A stretch of 64,000 nucleotides of DNA from Sporanaerobacter acetigenes DSM 13106 (GTDB taxonomy: Bacteria; Bacillota; Clostridia; Tissierellales; Sporanaerobacteraceae). Of the stretch, positions 45,669-54,853 are shown piece after piece. The stretch covers positions 78,483 to 142,482 of the forward strand of contig NZ_FQXR01000004.1 of NCBI RefSeq assembly GCF_900130025.1, read 5' to 3'. The stretch's first letter is position 1. The number at the start of each line of letters is the position of its first letter. The notes under the pieces were generated by a model. The model had not been told where the DNA came from, did not search any database, and saw only the letters and a list, made by a program, of their open reading frames with translations. Position numbers and translations under genes: made by a program.

Positions 45669-47057
45669 CTACTTGAGTTTATATTTGTTTATTTTGTATT
45701 GAAGAGTTTGCCTTGGAAGTTTAAGTTTTTCAGCAGAACGAGTTATATTCCAATGAGTTTTTTCAAGGGTTTCAAGTATTATACATTTTTCTGTTTCCTC
45801 AAGCAATTCTGTAAGGGATACATCTTCACCTTTTTTCTGTTCGTCCCTATGTTTTTTAAATTTTTGTGGCAAATGTTTTACTTCTATAGTTTCTACATCA
45901 TATAAACTCATTATTCCTTCTATAGTGTTTTCAAGTTCTCTGACATTTCCTTCCCATTCATAGGAAAGAAATATTTCCATTACTTCTCCTGATACTTCTT
46001 TAACAGACTTTTTCAATTTCATATTTAATTTGTCAATAAAATATTTTGTAAGAACAGGAATATCATCTCTTCTTTCTCGTAGTGGAGGTATTTCAAGATT
46101 TACTACATTTAATCTATAGTACAAGTCTTTTCTAAGAATTTTTTCTCTTACAGCTTCTTCTGGTGGAATATTGGTTGCAGCAATAATTCTAGTGTCTATG
46201 TCTATAGTCTTTGTGCCTCCTACTCGCCTTATAGAGCTATCTTGAAGGACTCTTAAAAGCTTTGCTTGAAGCTCTAATGGCATAGAATTTATTTCATCAA
46301 GAAATAAAGTACCTCCATTAGCTAATTCAAAGAGTCCTTGTCTATCTTCTGCTCCTGTGAACCCTCCTTTTACTGTTCCAAATAATATTCCTTCCAGCAA
46401 ATTGGATGGAAGTGCTGCACAGTTTTGAGCTATAAAAGGCCCATATTTTCTGGAACTAGCATTGTGAATAGAATGGACAAACAATTCTTTACCGGTACCT
46501 GTTTCCCCATATATGAGAACTGGAGCATCTGCATCAGAAGCCTTTAGAGCCAATGACTTTAGAGCTAGCATCTTTTTATTTTCGCCTATTATGTCTATGA
46601 AATTGTATTTGCCTTTTTCTTTGTCATCTTTGTTCTTTTTTTCACTGTTTTTATAGAGTTTTGATTGGAGATCTACTATGGTTTCTGACATTTTCTTGAC
46701 TTGAGTTATATCCCGAGAGATTTCTAATGCTCCAACTACTTTGCCTTTAGATTTTATGGGGATAGAAGAGTTTATAGTTGTTATTTTTTTGCCTTTATAA
46801 TTTATGAAAGTTTGCTCTACATTCAATATAGGCTCTCCAGTTTTCATGACTATAAGAAGTGTACTTGTTTCTTCTGATAGAGATGGATATATCTCTAAAA
46901 TATGCCTTCCTTTGGCCCTATCCCTATCTATATCGTCAATTGTTTGGGCAAATCTGTTGTAGTAGACTATTCTTCCATTTTTGTCAATGATGTGGATGCC
47001 TTCGTCTAAATAGTCTAGTATTTCATAAATATTTTCTCTTATGAAAACATCATTCAT
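45669..47057 (-). CDS. Sigma-54-dependent activator (PAS-AAA-Fis) of lysine fermentation
   Basis: About 462 aa. An N-terminal PAS domain (about 5-115, DEGIHIIDKNGRIVYYNRFAQ) senses an unknown signal. The AAA+ domain (about 155-385) has Walker A GETGTGKE, a GGFTGA sigma-54 loop (the usual form is GAFTGA) and Walker B GGTLFLDEI. A Fis-type helix-turn-helix ends the protein (NITRSAEKLKLPRQTLQYKI). I chose the ATG at 47055-47057 with AAAGGAGGG in front; an upstream in-frame start would add 19 residues. It most likely drives the -24/-12 promoter at 45551. Confidence 0.92.
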   Translation of the reverse strand: MNDVFIRENIYEILDYLDEGIHIIDKNGRIVYYNRFAQTIDDIDRDRAKGRHILEIYPSLSEETSTLLIVMKTGEPILNVEQTFINYKGKKITTINSSIPIKSKGKVVGALEISRDITQVKKMSETIVDLQSKLYKNSEKKNKDDKEKGKYNFIDIIGENKKMLALKSLALKASDADAPVLIYGETGTGKELFVHSIHNASSRKYGPFIAQNCAALPSNLLEGILFGTVKGGFTGAEDRQGLFELANGGTLFLDEINSMPLELQAKLLRVLQDSSIRRVGGTKTIDIDTRIIAATNIPPEEAVREKILRKDLYYRLNVVNLEIPPLRERRDDIPVLTKYFIDKLNMKLKKSVKEVSGEVMEIFLSYEWEGNVRELENTIEGIMSLYDVETIEVKHLPQKFKKHRDEQKKGEDVSLTELLEETEKCIILETLEKTHWNITRSAEKLKLPRQTLQYKINKYKLK

Positions 47058-47086
47058 ATTTTCCCTCCTTTTATGACGCCTGATTT

Positions 47087-47127
47087 TTGGCACCAATAGC
47101 CAAATATTAGGCACTATTAAGTGCCTA
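47087..47127. other. Two short palindromes between murI and the activator gene
   Basis: TTGGC/GCCAA (47087-47103) and TAGGCACT/AGTGCCTA (47108-47127, including the murI stop). They are not followed by a U-run, so they may be an operator for the activator or a weak terminator. Confidence 0.4.
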
Positions 47128-47931
47128 TAGTAGTTCTATATTTACTTTTTGTATGGTAGATATTTCCTTTCTCAATATATTTCCACCAATTCTTCTAAAT
47201 TTTTCCGGATCATCGCTTACATAAAATTCATATTTTCCTCCATCAATTTTTTCAGAAAGCAATCCATTTTCTTTGAGAAGAATTTTTGTACTTTGGGCAG
47301 TTTCATATGCTGGATTTACCAATGTAACCCTGTCACCCATGACTTTTCCAATAGTATACCTTAAAGCTGGGTAATGAGTACATCCAAGTACCAGGGTATC
47401 TGTATCGTGTTCTTTTAATTCTTGAAGATATTTCTCTGCTGTCATATTGGCTACATCTGAATCTTCCCAACCCTCTTCAACTATAGGAACAAATAGTGGA
47501 CAAGAAATACCTATGACTTCTAAGTTTGGATGAATTCTTCTTATTTTTCTTTGATAAGCTTCGCTATTTATTGTACCTGTAGTACCTATAACTCCAATTT
47601 TATTGTTTTTTGTAGCTGATACAGCTGCGTTGGCTCCAGGCTCAATGACTCCCAATATTGGTATTTCAAATACTTTTTTGGCTTCTTCCAATGCCATGGC
47701 GCTAGCAGTATTGCAAGCAATGACTATAGCCTTTATATCTTTGCTTAAGAGGAATCTTATGCATTGAAAAGAATATTTTATGACTGTTTCTCTAGATCTG
47801 GTTCCATAGGGAATTCTAGCTGTATCTCCAAAATATATTACATCTTCTCCTGGAAGCTGTTCTACAATTTCTTTTAAAACCGTTAGTCCACCTATACCTG
47901 AATCAAATACTCCAATTGGTCTATTGTCCAT
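47125..47931 (-). CDS. murI: Glutamate racemase
   Basis: A 268-aa enzyme that makes D-glutamate for peptidoglycan. The two catalytic cysteines are visible in VIACNTASA (about 70-78) and LGCTHYP (about 182-188), with the N-terminal IGVFDSGIGGLTV. Its ribosome site (AAAGGGGGAATTTTTTATG) lies inside the 3' arm of a 16-bp hairpin (47935-47978), so its translation may depend on that structure. Confidence 0.95.
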   Translation of the reverse strand: MDNRPIGVFDSGIGGLTVLKEIVEQLPGEDVIYFGDTARIPYGTRSRETVIKYSFQCIRFLLSKDIKAIVIACNTASAMALEEAKKVFEIPILGVIEPGANAAVSATKNNKIGVIGTTGTINSEAYQRKIRRIHPNLEVIGISCPLFVPIVEEGWEDSDVANMTAEKYLQELKEHDTDTLVLGCTHYPALRYTIGKVMGDRVTLVNPAYETAQSTKILLKENGLLSEKIDGGKYEFYVSDDPEKFRRIGGNILRKEISTIQKVNIELL

Positions 47932-47934
47932 AAA

Positions 47935-47978
47935 AAATTCCCCCTTTTATTATATTGTATAGATAAAAGGGGGAATTT
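47935..47978 (-). terminator. Terminator of sleB-ypeB whose 3' arm holds the murI ribosome site
   Basis: A 16-bp perfect inverted repeat (AAATTCCCCCTTTTAT / ATAAAAGGGGGAATTT) followed by a U-run on the minus strand. The 3' arm includes AAAGGGGG, the murI Shine-Dalgarno, so the hairpin would both end ypeB transcripts and mask murI translation. Confidence 0.75.
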
Positions 47979-47989
47979 ACAACTTATTT

Positions 47990-49354
47990 TTAGAAGGTGA
48001 GAGTACCATTTTCATCTTTGATTATTTGAAGTATTTGTTCTTCTTTTCCACTCATTGCATTTATATATATGATAAAATCTGAATCTTTGTATTTTCCCTT
48101 GAATTCATAACATAAGAGCTCCTTGCTTCCTTTTGGAATCATAGCAAGCCTTATGCTATTTATATCAAAATCAACTCTTACTTTTTTTCTTGCCTCTTCT
48201 TTTGTCAAGGAAGGCTTTTCAATATTTCTATCTTTGTGATTCATCAAGTAAGTAGAAGAATCAAATCCTACTATTTCTCCATTGTCCAATGCCACTTTAA
48301 CTTTCACAAGATCTGGATATATAGTGACCTCATCTTGTTTGTAAGCAAAGTTAAATAACATTGTTCCATCATATTTTAGAGAATAATTGGGTTCCATATC
48401 TTGATATCCTTTTTCTTTAAGAAATTTCGCTGCTCTTTCTTCTGCTTGTTTAGCTGAAATATTTACATTTGAAACTCCTCTAGGATTAGCCATCCATACA
48501 ACTTTTCCTCCTGCTTCACTGACTCCAATATATATAGCCATTTCTTTTGGAGTGTTTTTAGGAAGAATACTAAAAGTATAGGATGGAATTCTTGCTGTAG
48601 AAATGTCTTGACCTTTTTCAAAAGGAGTTACTTTGTCTATTTTTTTATTGCCTAAAAAATCCCTTGCCACCTTTTCAGCTTCACTTTGGGTAAACTTCTT
48701 GTTCCCGAGTCCAACTGGTTTTTTATTTAACTCTTGATCTGAAAAGGGTCCATCATATATAAGTTCTGGTGCCTTTCCCATTTGTTTTTCTATGCTTCCC
48801 AAACTTGTAGCAAACATCTTTTTATTTGCTTCTTCTAGTTTATTTTTCTGTCTTCCTTTAGTATTTTCCACAGTAAAGTTTTGTTCTAATATTTTGTCAT
48901 GGAGAGCTGACAATTCACCGTTGAAATTTGCAGAGCCTTCTTGCAGCTTAAATAGTGCCTCTCTTTGCTTGCTTGTTAACTCTTCTCCATCTAAATGAGA
49001 CTGCATAAGTGAAAAACTGTAATCTGCCACTTGAGTCAGAAACTTTTCTGTTTTGGCAATTTCCGAGTGAGTCACTGGCAATTGAGAAAGCTTATCTTGG
49101 GCAGAATAAGCCTCATTCATTATCTGAGAAAGCAGTAGCACATTTTGTTCTCTGGATTCTGAAACCAAAGCTTTCGATAAAGATACCTGTACATTTTCCA
49201 CATGTTTTTTGGCATCATAAAAAAGCCTCTGATAATCATTAGTTAAATTCGTCTGTAATTGTCTTTTATCAGTTAATTGATTGTACCCCCAAACTATTGA
49301 TACTACAAGGGCGATACTAAGTATGGTTGGAAGTATCCATCTTTTATCTCTCAC
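47990..49354 (-). CDS. ypeB: Spore germination protein YpeB
   Basis: A 454-aa protein with an N-terminal membrane anchor (about 9-26), a helical N-terminal half (30-190) and PepSY-type repeats in the C-terminal half (about 215-450; for example FTQSEAEKVARDFLG, SAKQAEERAAKFLKEKG, TKEEARKKVRVDF). YpeB is needed to place and stabilise the cortex-lytic enzyme SleB in spores. sleB is directly upstream (49366), as in Bacillus. Ribosome site GGAGG before the ATG. Likely expressed in the forespore. Confidence 0.93.
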   Translation of the reverse strand: MRDKRWILPTILSIALVVSIVWGYNQLTDKRQLQTNLTNDYQRLFYDAKKHVENVQVSLSKALVSESREQNVLLLSQIMNEAYSAQDKLSQLPVTHSEIAKTEKFLTQVADYSFSLMQSHLDGEELTSKQREALFKLQEGSANFNGELSALHDKILEQNFTVENTKGRQKNKLEEANKKMFATSLGSIEKQMGKAPELIYDGPFSDQELNKKPVGLGNKKFTQSEAEKVARDFLGNKKIDKVTPFEKGQDISTARIPSYTFSILPKNTPKEMAIYIGVSEAGGKVVWMANPRGVSNVNISAKQAEERAAKFLKEKGYQDMEPNYSLKYDGTMLFNFAYKQDEVTIYPDLVKVKVALDNGEIVGFDSSTYLMNHKDRNIEKPSLTKEEARKKVRVDFDINSIRLAMIPKGSKELLCYEFKGKYKDSDFIIYINAMSGKEEQILQIIKDENGTLTF

Positions 49355-49365
49355 ATTTTCACCTC

Positions 49366-50097
49366 CTATCTTCCAAACCAGTGCTTACCTATTTTAAGTA
49401 CAACTTTTCTTGACCATATCCAGCGACTAGTAGCTGTAGCTGGGTTCCAATAGTAGGTACAACCATAAGTAGGATCCCAACCATTTAGTGCATCTCTGGC
49501 AGCTTTTATAGAATCTTTTCCAGGAGCCATATTTATTTGACCATCTGCTACAGCTGTAAAAGCTAGGGGCTGATATATAACTCCTGCTACTGTATTTGGA
49601 AAAGAAGGATGCCTAGTTCTATTGAGTATAACTGCTCCTACAGCTACTTTCCCTACATAAGGCTCTCCTCTTGCTTCCCCATGAATTGCCCTTGCAAGTA
49701 GATAGACATCATCTTTTCTATTGATACCTGCAGTAGATGTCTTCCTAGCCGCAGCCCTTGAAGTAGTGGCTAAGGATAGCCCCATAGCCCTAGCCGTGCC
49801 CTCTCCTACTACTCCATCTACTTTAAGTCCATTTTTCTTTTGAAATCTTCTGACAGCTCTATAGGTTCTAGCTCCATATACTCCATCTACTTTCCCATCA
49901 TAATATTTCCAATTTCTAAGTTTCCATTGAACATTTTTTACATCCTGCCCCCTACTGCCCCAATACAATGTTCTAGAGGATTGATAATAATCATAACTAG
50001 CTGAAGTTTCTAATTGTTTTTTTGCAGGTTCATAAAAAGTAAATATTGAAACAATAAGTAATATGATTATAGTCCCTATAAATACTTTCTTCTTCAA
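49366..50097 (-). CDS. sleB: Spore cortex-lytic enzyme SleB
   Basis: A 243-aa enzyme that cuts spore cortex during germination. An N-terminal anchor or signal (about 4-22) is followed by a peptidoglycan-binding domain (about 50-108, GSRGQDVKNVQWKLRNW ... FQKKNGLKVDGVVG) and a Hydrolase_2 domain (130-243) with ARAIHGEARGEPYVGKVAVG, whose glutamate is the family's catalytic residue. Partner YpeB follows 11 bases later. Confidence 0.95.
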   Translation of the reverse strand: MKKKVFIGTIIILLIVSIFTFYEPAKKQLETSASYDYYQSSRTLYWGSRGQDVKNVQWKLRNWKYYDGKVDGVYGARTYRAVRRFQKKNGLKVDGVVGEGTARAMGLSLATTSRAAARKTSTAGINRKDDVYLLARAIHGEARGEPYVGKVAVGAVILNRTRHPSFPNTVAGVIYQPLAFTAVADGQINMAPGKDSIKAARDALNGWDPTYGCTYYWNPATATSRWIWSRKVVLKIGKHWFGR

Positions 50098-50167
50098 ATG
50101 GTAAATCCTCCTTTCATTTTATTTATGACTTTATTTTTTGTAAAATAAAAGTTTTTATGCAAGAAAA

Positions 50168-50191
50168 AAGGATGTTTATTCTAACATCCTT
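50168..50191 (-). terminator. Terminator overlapping the spoIIR stop
   Basis: AAGGATGTT/AACATCCTT 9-bp stem, 6-base loop, U-run (TTTTTTC) after it on the minus strand. The TAA stop (50176-50178) is inside the hairpin. Confidence 0.78.
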
Positions 50192-50784
50192 ACTATTTGT
50201 ATTTTGGTTTTCTGAAACAGCTCCACAATTTTTGACTTTGGTCTTATTTGTTGACTGTTCTCTACAGTATTTAATTCACTTGTAGCAGAAACTCCATGAT
50301 TTATATCTACAAAACATAGAGGTGGAAACATGACGCACCACCAATTTTTCCCTCTTCCTTCTCCTATAATTACTTTGAGTGCTTCATACTCTCCTGCTGG
50401 AAGTGTTAATTTTCCATAACTCTTAGTGGGAAATGTGTCTTTGCCTAAAATCACCCTTACGCCATAATCTTTTCCTTGCCTCTTAATTTCTTCTTCCGCA
50501 ATGTGCTTTATTCCTTTCATATTTTTCTCTATGATACTTCTAGACTCTTCTATGCTTGAAGAATCTCCAAATTTTTCTCCAACCTCTGATAGTATTTCAT
50601 CCCTTACTTTGAGTTTCAGTTCTTGGTCTTCAGGAGAATCGCTATTGGCTATAACATGAAATCTGATGACTTCCTTTTTTATATCCATCTCATTTGAAGT
50701 ATGTATGTTTTCATAGGGGTAAACTATATATACCATCGTGATGATAAACAGTGACAATATGAGAATAAGTTTTTTTTCTTTCAT
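50176..50784 (-). CDS. spoIIR: Stage II sporulation protein R
   Basis: About 202 aa, secreted forespore signalling protein that triggers SpoIIGA to process pro-sigma-E. An N-terminal membrane or signal segment (about 5-22) is followed by the SpoIIR domain with IRFHVIANSDSPEDQELKLKVRD and, near the C-terminus, NWWCVMFPPLCFVD. I chose the ATG at 50782-50784 with AGGAGG 7 bases in front; an in-frame ATG at 50799 is less likely. Confidence 0.93.
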   Translation of the reverse strand: MKEKKLILILSLFIITMVYIVYPYENIHTSNEMDIKKEVIRFHVIANSDSPEDQELKLKVRDEILSEVGEKFGDSSSIEESRSIIEKNMKGIKHIAEEEIKRQGKDYGVRVILGKDTFPTKSYGKLTLPAGEYEALKVIIGEGRGKNWWCVMFPPLCFVDINHGVSATSELNTVENSQQIRPKSKIVELFQKTKIQIVRMLE

Positions 50785-50878
50785 TTCTATCCTCCTCAAA
50801 GTCTTGTCCTTTTTATCTGTTTCTATTTATTAGTAAGTATTGACCAAAAACATTTTTTTATTCATATTTTTCTCATAT

Positions 50879-52003
50879 TCACCTCGTAAGACCAGCCCTT
50901 CTTATTTTAGTATCTACAATTACATTTATGTCTAAATTGGGAAACACTTCATCCCAATCCTCATTCACTTTTTCCCATAAATTTGGTTTGAACTTATATA
51001 TATATTCAGCTATTCCTATAGCATCTGCATTGTATTTTTTTTGCAATTTGACCACTGAATTTTCTACTTCCTTTTTTATGGTTTCTGATATCTTCTCTTC
51101 TACTTTATCAATAAATTGTTGACTAAAAACATCTTCTTTCTTGCCATTTGGACATTGCTGAATATATCCTACAGTAGAAATGTTTAAATCTACTTTTATT
51201 TTTCCTCCTGTTTCACTCACTCGTTTTTTAGAAATAACATTAGTTATGACATAGGAGACAACTGTACCATTGTAAGGTATGTCTATTATTTCAGACTTAA
51301 CTTTGTTTCTAGCTAATGCAATAGCCCTATTTTCTTTTTCCCCTACCCATCCTACAAGTCTATAGTCTTTTAAAACTGCTCCCCCAGACAATTTAAATTC
51401 ATTTTTTTTAGGCACAGCTCTAGGAACTATAGTTGAACCACAAAAATCAAAATCTTTTATGACCTCTGAAAAGGTTTGAGAAGTAAATCTTGCCGCAACA
51501 CTATCATTTTGAAGCATACTGTTTAAATATCCTCCTATAACTGCCAACTCCTCCATCTTTGTACTCACTACATCCTTTGCAGTTCCTTGAGCCACTACAA
51601 CCATTGCTTTGGTATTGATTCTAGGATCTCTATTTATTCCATCAAAAAATTCTTTTATCATTTCTGGTTCTTTGAACAATTCTTCTCCAATGACTATTAC
51701 TTTCAAATGTTTGAAAAAAAATGGATTGTTTATCCTAGTTGTCAGTTGTCTGCTTCCATCAAAAACTGTTTCAGCAACTGTAGACTTGACAAATTTAGCT
51801 TCTTTTTGTGATGGATTTTTTCCCACAGCTCCTATATTGGGATAAACATAGGTAATCACATATCTTCCTTCTTCATCCGGATCTTTGTTTAAGTCTACTC
51901 CCGAAAGAGTGACAAAATTTCTCTCATTTATTTCAATTGAATCCCAACATCCGCTTAAGAATATCATTGTAAATATTAAGAATATCATTAAAAATCTTTT
52001 CAT
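50879..52003 (-). CDS. gerC: Germination lipoprotein, Ger(x)C family
   Basis: About 374 aa. The lipobox is FLSGC (Cys near residue 19 from the chosen start), followed by the N-terminal GerC motif WDSIEINERNFVTLSGVDL and a C-terminal domain with KYNADAIGIAEYIYKFKPNLWEKV. It is the C component of a GerA-type germinant receptor with gerB (52006) and gerA (53109). The ATG at 52001-52003 gives a normal signal peptide; the longer in-frame start at 52054 would overlap gerB and put 17 residues before it. Confidence 0.92.
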   Translation of the reverse strand: MKRFLMIFLIFTMIFLSGCWDSIEINERNFVTLSGVDLNKDPDEEGRYVITYVYPNIGAVGKNPSQKEAKFVKSTVAETVFDGSRQLTTRINNPFFFKHLKVIVIGEELFKEPEMIKEFFDGINRDPRINTKAMVVVAQGTAKDVVSTKMEELAVIGGYLNSMLQNDSVAARFTSQTFSEVIKDFDFCGSTIVPRAVPKKNEFKLSGGAVLKDYRLVGWVGEKENRAIALARNKVKSEIIDIPYNGTVVSYVITNVISKKRVSETGGKIKVDLNISTVGYIQQCPNGKKEDVFSQQFIDKVEEKISETIKKEVENSVVKLQKKYNADAIGIAEYIYKFKPNLWEKVNEDWDEVFPNLDINVIVDTKIRRAGLTR

Positions 52004-52005
52004 AT

Positions 52006-53100
52006 CTAACCATCCTTCCTTAAACGAGCTATTATGTATAGCATTGTTGGACATATAAACAATGTGAAAGTTCCCAATATTTTAGACATAGTATCTATTT
52101 GACTATATACTTGACTTAAATTTTGTGGGATGAGAGATATAATATATACTATTGGAATTAAAGGCAATATAAAAAAATCATGTCTTTTTGTATTGAATAT
52201 ACTTTTCAATATAATTCCGCTTATATACATTATGGGACCGATAGTACCAAAGACAACCAATACCCAGGCCGACATGACAAGGGCATCTAAATTTTCTATA
52301 AAAAATCCAGGAAGTTCTATTTCTCTCATTATGGACAACATTGGCCAAACTTGTCTTTTAGTATCATAAATTCCAAGCTGGGCGAGAGATATAAAAAATG
52401 TAATTAAATAAATAATTGTTATATAAAAAATACTTTTTATGCTATATCTTAATGAATCTTTTGGTTTTTCTATGTAGGCCATAGCTATAAGTATTATTTC
52501 AAATCCAACATAGCTAAAAGAAATATATCCAAGACCTTTAAGTATATTTTTTATATCACCAAGACCTATCCTAAAGAGTGGAAATATATTTGTATAGTCC
52601 ATAGTTGGAAGTGCTAAAATGGTAAATATAAACATGATTGTTCCAACTATAAATATAAGTATGATTGCCATCCTCCCTATAGCTCCAAAATCTTTTCTTG
52701 CTATATATGAAGAAACAAGTAACATTGTGATTATGATGACTTCTGTTGGAGTTCTGTCAAGTAAAAAAGCTTTGATGACCTCAGCAAAAACTCTGACTTC
52801 AAAGGCCAGCATAAATATATAGAATATGATATAAAGTATATTGAATACATCAAACAAAGTAGTACCCACTATTTTTTTCCCATATTCAAAATAGACTTCT
52901 CCAGGAAACATCTTGTTTAATTTATACATTATGTATAAAAAAGGTAAGGTAACAAGCCCTCCAACGATTATTATGATCCATCCATCATTGCCTAGAATAT
53001 TGGCTAAAACATTTGGAAGAGATAGTACTCCTACACCTATGGCAATAGTCAAAATAAGTGCTTCCAATTGACCATTAGATATTCTATTTTTCCTTTCCAT
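52006..53100 (-). CDS. gerB: Spore germination permease, GerB family
   Basis: A 364-aa protein with about ten membrane segments, of the GerB/APC-superfamily spore permeases. The N-terminal segment NGQLEALILTIAIGVGVLSLPNVL is typical. It forms the membrane core of the germinant receptor and probably binds the germinant, such as an amino acid. Located between gerA and gerC with tight spacing. Confidence 0.92.
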   Translation of the reverse strand: MERKNRISNGQLEALILTIAIGVGVLSLPNVLANILGNDGWIIIIVGGLVTLPFLYIMYKLNKMFPGEVYFEYGKKIVGTTLFDVFNILYIIFYIFMLAFEVRVFAEVIKAFLLDRTPTEVIIITMLLVSSYIARKDFGAIGRMAIILIFIVGTIMFIFTILALPTMDYTNIFPLFRIGLGDIKNILKGLGYISFSYVGFEIILIAMAYIEKPKDSLRYSIKSIFYITIIYLITFFISLAQLGIYDTKRQVWPMLSIMREIELPGFFIENLDALVMSAWVLVVFGTIGPIMYISGIILKSIFNTKRHDFFILPLIPIVYIISLIPQNLSQVYSQIDTMSKILGTFTLFICPTMLYIIARLRKDG

Positions 53101-53108
53101 ATAATCAC

Positions 53109-54575
53109 CTATTTAATCCTTTTTTTATCTTTGGGATATGTAAATGTTGGTCTATACCTCATTCTACTCATAGGTACCCTAGCCAATACATCCTTTAAAT
53201 CTCCAGTATTAAGCCCTAATCCTGAAAAAGGTGAAGTAAATGGAATACCAAAACTGTTTAAATCAGCTAAATGCGTAAGCATAAGTATGATTCCAAGCAT
53301 TATTCCGTAAAGGCCCAATATGGAAGCTAATACCATGACAAAAAATCTATAAAATCTAAGAGCTGCTGCAAATTCATAGCTGGGAATAGTAAAGGAAGCT
53401 ACAGTAGTTACAGCTACTATGATGATCATGAGGGGACTCACTATTCCTGCTTCTACTGCTGCCTGCCCTATGATAAGACCTCCTACAATTCCAATTGTAG
53501 TTCCAATGGGTCCTGATATTCTAGTACCTGCTTCTCTTAAAAATTCTATAGTTATTTCCATCAAAAAAGCTTCTATTACCGCTGGAAAAGGTACATTGAC
53601 TCTAGTTCCTGCTACATAAAAAGCAAGTCTTGTAGGTAATAATCCTGGATGAAAAGATGTAACTGCTATGTAAAGTCCTGGGGCCAATACAGCTACAGCT
53701 GCCGCAATATATCTAATAATCCTAGTTATACCTGCTACGACCCATCTTGTATAATAATCTTCACTGGATTGCATGATTGTTCCTATAGTTGCAGGAACTA
53801 CCAACACTGATGGTGTATTGTCTACAACTAAAGCTATTCTACCTTCGTATAGTGAAGCTGCTACAGAATCTGGACGTTCTGTATTTTCTATTTGAGGAAA
53901 AGGCGAATAATAATCATCTTGTATATGCTCTTCCAATATAGCACTTTCTACAATAGCATCTACATCTACCTTTCCTAACCTAGTGAAAACTTCTCCTAAA
54001 ATGCCATCATTTACAATATCTTCTATGTACATAACAGCCACATCGGTCTTTGACCTTCGACCTATTTTGACCATTTTGACCTTCAAATTTGGATCTTTGA
54101 TTCGTCTTCTTATGAGTGTAATATTTACTTTTAAAGTTTCTGTAAAGGCATCTCTAGGACCCCTCACTACGGTTTCAGATTGAGATTCATTGATACTTCT
54201 TGTAGGCCATCCTCTTGAAGATAGTATAATTGCCTTGTCGTATTTATCTATAAAAAGAGCTGTTTCACCTGAAAGAATTGCATCTATAGTTTCTTCTATA
54301 GTTGATACTTCTTCTATTTCAGTTATTGAGATATTTCCTTTGGTTATCAGTTCAATGAGATTGTCCTTTATTCCCTTTGGGGTAGGTTCTAGACCCCTTG
54401 CTCCTTCCATGAGAGATTCCAATACAAAATCGCTTACGCTTTCTTTGTTTATGAGTCCATCTACATAAACTATACATAAAGAGAAATTTTGTTTCACTCC
54501 CACCTTAAAATCCCTGTATACTACATCGTCACAATCTTTAAGTATTTCTTTTACCTTTCCTACATTTAAGTCCAT
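53109..54575 (-). CDS. gerA: Spore germination protein, GerA family
   Basis: About 488 aa. A cytoplasmic N-terminal domain (1-280; LKDCDDVVYRDF, RGWPTRSINESQSETVVRGPRDAF, RTKTDV-like) is followed by the membrane domain (about 290-470) with YIAVTSFHPGLLPTRLAF and VPFPAVIEAFLMEITIEFLREAG. It is the A subunit of the receptor. The ATG at 54573-54575, after GAGGAGG at 6 bases, is preferred to the ATG at 54590. Confidence 0.93.
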   Translation of the reverse strand: MDLNVGKVKEILKDCDDVVYRDFKVGVKQNFSLCIVYVDGLINKESVSDFVLESLMEGARGLEPTPKGIKDNLIELITKGNISITEIEEVSTIEETIDAILSGETALFIDKYDKAIILSSRGWPTRSINESQSETVVRGPRDAFTETLKVNITLIRRRIKDPNLKVKMVKIGRRSKTDVAVMYIEDIVNDGILGEVFTRLGKVDVDAIVESAILEEHIQDDYYSPFPQIENTERPDSVAASLYEGRIALVVDNTPSVLVVPATIGTIMQSSEDYYTRWVVAGITRIIRYIAAAVAVLAPGLYIAVTSFHPGLLPTRLAFYVAGTRVNVPFPAVIEAFLMEITIEFLREAGTRISGPIGTTIGIVGGLIIGQAAVEAGIVSPLMIIIVAVTTVASFTIPSYEFAAALRFYRFFVMVLASILGLYGIMLGIILMLTHLADLNSFGIPFTSPFSGLGLNTGDLKDVLARVPMSRMRYRPTFTYPKDKKRIK

Positions 54576-54586
54576 TTTAAGCCTCC

Positions 54587-54820
54587 TCATTGTCTAAATA
54601 AAATATATAGTATGGGACTTACAACAATATAGAAAATTCCTATGCACTTTGCCATATTGGCTTCTCTTTTGAATTTATCTTTTTTAAGTCTGGGTATATC
54701 TACTAGAAATATGCATAAACATATAAATACTATAGCTAATAGCAAATAAATACCAAATATATGTTTTAACATTTCTCTAATTCCAAAAAACAAAATTCCC
54801 ACTCCTTTCAGTAGATCCAT
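54587..54820 (-). CDS. Small two-helix membrane protein (CLC_0170-like), upstream of gerA
   Basis: Up to 77 aa with two hydrophobic segments (about 23-40 and 58-75) joined by a charged loop (DIPRLKKDKFKREANMAKC). It resembles short proteins that accompany ger operons in Clostridia. The start is uncertain: a GGAG lies 8 bases before a TTG at 54793, and an ATG at 54769 would give 60 aa, closer to the usual length. Its function is unknown; its place in front of gerABC suggests a role with the receptor. Confidence 0.7.
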   Translation of the reverse strand: MDLLKGVGILFFGIREMLKHIFGIYLLLAIVFICLCIFLVDIPRLKKDKFKREANMAKCIGIFYIVVSPILYILFRQ

Positions 54821-54851
54821 AATTATATGTTCTACAAGAAGTGGGAATTTT
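54789..54851 (-). terminator. Long-loop hairpin after ispE
   Basis: AAAATTCCCACT and AGTGGGAATTTT arms (12 bp), about 40-base loop, followed on the minus strand by GTTTTTT. The 3' arm contains the GGAG in front of the small ger-linked gene, as in the hairpin before murI. Confidence 0.55.
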
Positions 54852-54853
54852 AT

